Shown here one piece after another: positions 61,169-64,000 of a DNA stretch of 64,000 nucleotides. The DNA lies in contig NZ_JAJAEL010000006.1 in assembly GCF_020447205.1 (NCBI RefSeq), forward strand, positions 191,865-255,864, written 5' to 3'. Position 1 is the stretch's first letter. Each line of letters starts with the position of its first letter. Origin of the DNA: Thalassolituus alkanivorans. Its GTDB lineage: Bacteria; Pseudomonadota; Gammaproteobacteria; Pseudomonadales; Oceanobacteraceae. The translations under genes and the position numbers were made by a program. The notes below the pieces were generated by a model. That model was not told where the DNA came from and ran no database searches. It saw only the letters and a program-made list of their open reading frames with translations.

Positions 61169-61557
61169 GCCGAACCACTCAGCGTACGGATGCGCCAATA
61201 TACGCCTGAAGTTATATTGCAGTAATATGCACTGCGGCGTTTTATTGCAGAAAATCTGCGAAAAATACTGTTCCGGAATTTTGCATGTTTTTTATTAATA
61301 TCATCATCAACCCTTAACAATCAGGTGATTTTCAGTAAAAAAACGGCCATTAATGACCGGATTGAAATACTACCGACCCACTCAATAAAAAAACATCTGC
61401 TTAAAAATAATAGCAAGCCATTAACGAAGCCATTCTGAAACCATTTGAAACCTGAAGAAAACATTATTTCGCTGAGATTTTGTTTATATTAAAACTGTCA
61501 CGCCATATTAATAAACAAGCCTCTCAATGCGTCCTTCAATTAAGAAGGAGTCCACCT
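61169..61557. other. 389-bp AT-rich intergenic region
   Basis: No gene is seen. The region between the TetR gene and the phosphoesterase gene is AT-rich and holds a weak imperfect hairpin near 61346-61366 and a TATATT -10-like element near 61484. It is probably the promoter region of the phosphoesterase gene. Confidence 0.4.
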
Positions 61558-63516
61558 GTGAAATCACCCCACTTACTTATCCCGCTGGCGCTGATAGGCA
61601 GCAGTTTGCTGACTGGCTGTAATGACGATTCATCCAATAAACCGGACACCACCGCCGTCGTTGTCGATGAAAAACACTACCAACCTTTTACCATTGGCCT
61701 GCTGCCTGACACTCAGGGTGGCAGTGATGCCTCCGGCCAGGCTCATGTAGCCCTGCACCCATTGCGCGAAGTATTAAAGCATCAGTCAGCGGCAGGCGCT
61801 GATATGGTTATTGCGTTAGGTGATCTGACCGATAAAGGATCGGCCGTTGAATGGCAGGAATGGACATCCGTAGCCAAAACCTATCGTGATCAGGGGATGG
61901 AGTTTTTACCGGTTATGGGTAATCACGAAATGAACTACAGCTACACCCATGCCTGGGTGGAAACAATGCGGGATTATATTCCTGAAGATGCGGTTCATAT
62001 GCCAGGCTACGAGTGGATCAATTATTATGTCGTGCGCGAAAATGTTCTGGTTATCGGCCTTGCTTATTACAACCTGCCGATTGCTATCGACTGGATTGAA
62101 GAAACATTAGAAAAAACCGCCGGGCAAGTCGATCACGTGATTGTTGCCAGCCACGATGGTCTGATTGGTGCAAAGTACGGCCTCACCCGCGAACAGATTG
62201 TTGAAGGCACCAAAGACGATGACTGGGTATATGCTGTTGCTGATCAGATCCGTGCGTTGTTTTCACAACACGATGTTATTTATGTACAAGGGCATGAGCA
62301 TCAATATCAGCGCTCATTAATTGCCAAAGATACAGCGCAAACCACTTTTCCGTCCGGCTCAACACCTTCCGGCGGTAATTACCGTATGAACGCTTACACG
62401 CAGATCATGGCGGGCAATGCATCCTATAAAGGCTACGAATTCCGCTATGGCGAACGTGAATTGGTGCAGATGATTATTGCACAGAAAAATGCGACCAAAA
62501 GCGGTGGTTCAACCCACTTTGACGTAAATTCCGGGCTGCTGCATTTTGATAACGACCGGGTTAATTATCAGGGATATTTTGCCGAACATACCGCCACCAG
62601 CAATAACAGCGATCAGGCCTTTACCGCCGACTGGCAATTGCATGATCAGTTCACCCGCACCGGCAACCGCTGTGAAACCGTGGTGTATCCAAACAGCATT
62701 CCTGATGGCACCCGCTCGGTAATGGTTTTCCAGCCAGATTACATCACGGATATTTGTCTGGCAGATGACGGCTCTGTGGCACGCCTCGCCGGTGGTGTGA
62801 ATAACACCTTTAACCGTACCGATACCCGTGGCCGGGATATGGAATATATGCCCGGTTTTTCACGTGCAGAAACGCTGACCGATCTTACCCGCCTGGCGTA
62901 TCAGTGGATGTATCAGTTTCATGAGAGCTGGACTCCTAACCTGAACGGTGAACAGCGGATTATTCCTAATACCGTTGATAATGTGCTGGATATTCCGGAA
63001 ACCACTATTGATCTGAAAGAGCATATAACCCTGAGTTGGACACCGGCAACCGCTGATACCCTGTCCGATATTCTGATTGTCAGTGGTACGCAAAACCAGA
63101 CCGGCGTTTATCAGGGCGATTATGGTGAAACCAAAGATATCCTCACAGACGCAGGCCTGCCCGGTTCGACCACCGATGCATCATCCGCCAAAACACCGGT
63201 TGTTCTGCCGGCCAGCGCAACACGCAACTGGAATATCAGCGATGCTGTTGCCGACGCTTACGCGGTTGAATTTAAAGGGGCAGAAAATCTGACCGCTGAT
63301 AATGCTCAGCTTGCCAGCCTGAAAGCCAGCCAATGGCAACCACTGACCAGCGGCAATTGTGTAACCGCTGGCCGTTGGCTGAAAAGCTACCTGCAAACGC
63401 CACCGGTCCGCCCGGCAGAATGTGCCAGTCAACCACTGGTAGGCTACGATGCCGGCGAAAATACCTGGTGGACGGTTCTGAACCGGGATGCCGAACTGGC
63501 ACTGATCACTCTCTGA
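61558..63516 (+). CDS. calcineurin-like metallophosphoesterase lipoprotein
   Basis: The 652-residue protein has a lipoprotein signal (SPHLLIPLALIGSSLLTGCN, lipobox LTGC) and a metallophosphoesterase domain with the metal-ligand motifs: GLLPDTQGG, then LGDLTDKG, VMGNHEMNYS, ASHDGLIG and VQGHEHQYQRSL. About 330 further residues form an unassigned, probably beta-rich C-terminal part. It sits in the envelope and may attack phosphodiesters or sugar phosphates. The GTG at 61558 with AAGGAG seven bases upstream gives a clean lipoprotein leader; the longer TTG-led reading from 61480 does not. A terminator follows. Confidence 0.9.
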   Translation: MKSPHLLIPLALIGSSLLTGCNDDSSNKPDTTAVVVDEKHYQPFTIGLLPDTQGGSDASGQAHVALHPLREVLKHQSAAGADMVIALGDLTDKGSAVEWQEWTSVAKTYRDQGMEFLPVMGNHEMNYSYTHAWVETMRDYIPEDAVHMPGYEWINYYVVRENVLVIGLAYYNLPIAIDWIEETLEKTAGQVDHVIVASHDGLIGAKYGLTREQIVEGTKDDDWVYAVADQIRALFSQHDVIYVQGHEHQYQRSLIAKDTAQTTFPSGSTPSGGNYRMNAYTQIMAGNASYKGYEFRYGERELVQMIIAQKNATKSGGSTHFDVNSGLLHFDNDRVNYQGYFAEHTATSNNSDQAFTADWQLHDQFTRTGNRCETVVYPNSIPDGTRSVMVFQPDYITDICLADDGSVARLAGGVNNTFNRTDTRGRDMEYMPGFSRAETLTDLTRLAYQWMYQFHESWTPNLNGEQRIIPNTVDNVLDIPETTIDLKEHITLSWTPATADTLSDILIVSGTQNQTGVYQGDYGETKDILTDAGLPGSTTDASSAKTPVVLPASATRNWNISDAVADAYAVEFKGAENLTADNAQLASLKASQWQPLTSGNCVTAGRWLKSYLQTPPVRPAECASQPLVGYDAGENTWWTVLNRDAELALITL

Positions 63517-63544
63517 TACCTGTATCTTGCACAATACAGAAACA

Positions 63545-63577
63545 GACCTCAGCGGCCTGCCGCTGAGGTCTTTTTTT
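63545..63577 (+). terminator. intrinsic terminator after phosphoesterase gene
   Basis: An 11-base perfect stem GACCTCAGCGG/CCGCTGAGGTC with loop CCTG is followed by seven T on the plus strand. Confidence 0.92.
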
Positions 63578-63581
63578 AATT

Positions 63582-63716
63582 CGTTTCCATACCCCGCGTA
63601 GCTCGTTTCCATGCTCCGTATAACTCGTTCCCATGCTCCGCGTGGGAATGCAATTCCGTAAAGACTACCACGCAGAGCGTGGGAGCCAGGTGATACTCCG
63701 CGTGGGAGCCAGGTGA
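63582..63716. repeat. dispersed palindromic repeat, copy 4 with fragments
   Basis: One full unit (63624-63693) in the same orientation as copies 1-3 has two truncated versions of its left end before it (63582-63600 and 63602-63621) and one short right-end fragment after it (63694-63716). It looks like a site of repeated slippage or insertion. Confidence 0.8.
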
Positions 63717-63813
63717 TGTATTTTTCGCTGTATTATCTGACACCTGTTTTATACGCTGGCAAAAAATACCCCATCCGCTAACATGGCCGATTGTTTATTC
63801 ACTGCGCTGTTTT

Positions 63814-64000
63814 ATGTCTTCGTTACGCCCCGCTCTCATAACCGATATTCCGGAAATTCTGCGCATTCAGGCGCTGTGCTACACCAGCATCGAGCCTGAG
63901 AGAGCCGAAGCTTTTATTAATAAATTACAGCAGGCACCCGGCTGTGCTTTTGTTGTTGAAGATAAAAACGACATTATTAAAGATGCGGGCAACAATAGTG
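63814..64000 (+). CDS. GNAT-family N-acetyltransferase, N-terminal part only
   Basis: The gene runs off the right edge; 62 codons are visible. They begin SSLRPALITDIPEILRIQA and continue LCYTSIEPERAEAFINKLQQ and AFVVEDKND, which is the usual GNAT opening (R-A-x-x-D-I-P-x-I-L). No acetyl-CoA motif is in the window. No ribosome site is obvious. The substrate is unknown. Confidence 0.72.
   Translation, partial: MSSLRPALITDIPEILRIQALCYTSIEPERAEAFINKLQQAPGCAFVVEDKNDIIKDAGNNS

Overview
The window reads as a chromosome segment of a marine, aerobic gammaproteobacterium, most likely of the Oceanospirillaceae/Thalassolituus-Oceanobacter type. This is inferred from the gene families (Pseudomonas-type LeuA, glycine cleavage operon, formamide/urea-type uptake, many PAS/GGDEF/EAL and histidine-kinase genes) and from moderate base composition. 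No rRNA or tRNA gene was seen.

Layout. 0-13.5 kb is ordinary core and regulatory DNA: a cut-off quinone-reductase-like flavoprotein with YciH, an ATGA-coupled membrane hydroxylase and lysoplasmalogenase (YhhN), a LysR regulator, an Lrp-type regulator / BASS transporter / histidine kinase operon, leuA facing the Lrp gene, a cyclophilin-like protein, a SlyD-type isomerase, a DUF4124 metalloprotease-like protein and a UvrD-family helicase. 13.8-20.3 kb is accessory. It holds DUF998, an alpha/beta hydrolase and a NADAR protein, followed by an integron-like cassette array without an integrase (five to six cassettes; most core sites match cassette by cassette), then DUF1761 and a coupled pair ending in DUF3601.

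20.4-34 kb: an FMN reductase, and a GST divergent from a TetR gene with palindromic operators between them. Next is the most striking regulatory unit: a fusion of an NCS1-type permease, a Cys-rich linker, a histidine kinase and a receiver, followed by a LuxR-type response regulator. It is divergent from a complete formamide operon: a five-part UrtABCDE/FmdDEF-like ABC importer, formamidase FmdA and zinc-ribbon FmdB. The permease-kinase probably senses an amide or urea-like compound and drives the operon through the LuxR regulator.

34-55 kb: a DeaD-type RNA helicase, a sensor kinase, PpnP, a PilZ plus GGDEF/EAL pair, DUF3820, a glutamine-amidotransferase-like protein, a small GNAT, DUF3301, an RND pump with its adaptor and divergent AraC plus TetR regulators, and the gcvT-gcvH-gcvP operon. 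55.3-59.4 kb is again accessory: an AT-rich three-gene unit (dual-OB protein, DUF488, DUF4326) and a Fic protein with an AbiEi-like N-terminus. Four exact-period 24-bp repeats precede the Fic gene, and it is bracketed by copies of a dispersed palindromic repeat. 59.4-64 kb: an HD-domain phosphohydrolase with a coupled small protein, a divergent TetR with strong palindromes, a calcineurin-like phosphoesterase lipoprotein, more copies of the dispersed repeat and a truncated GNAT gene.
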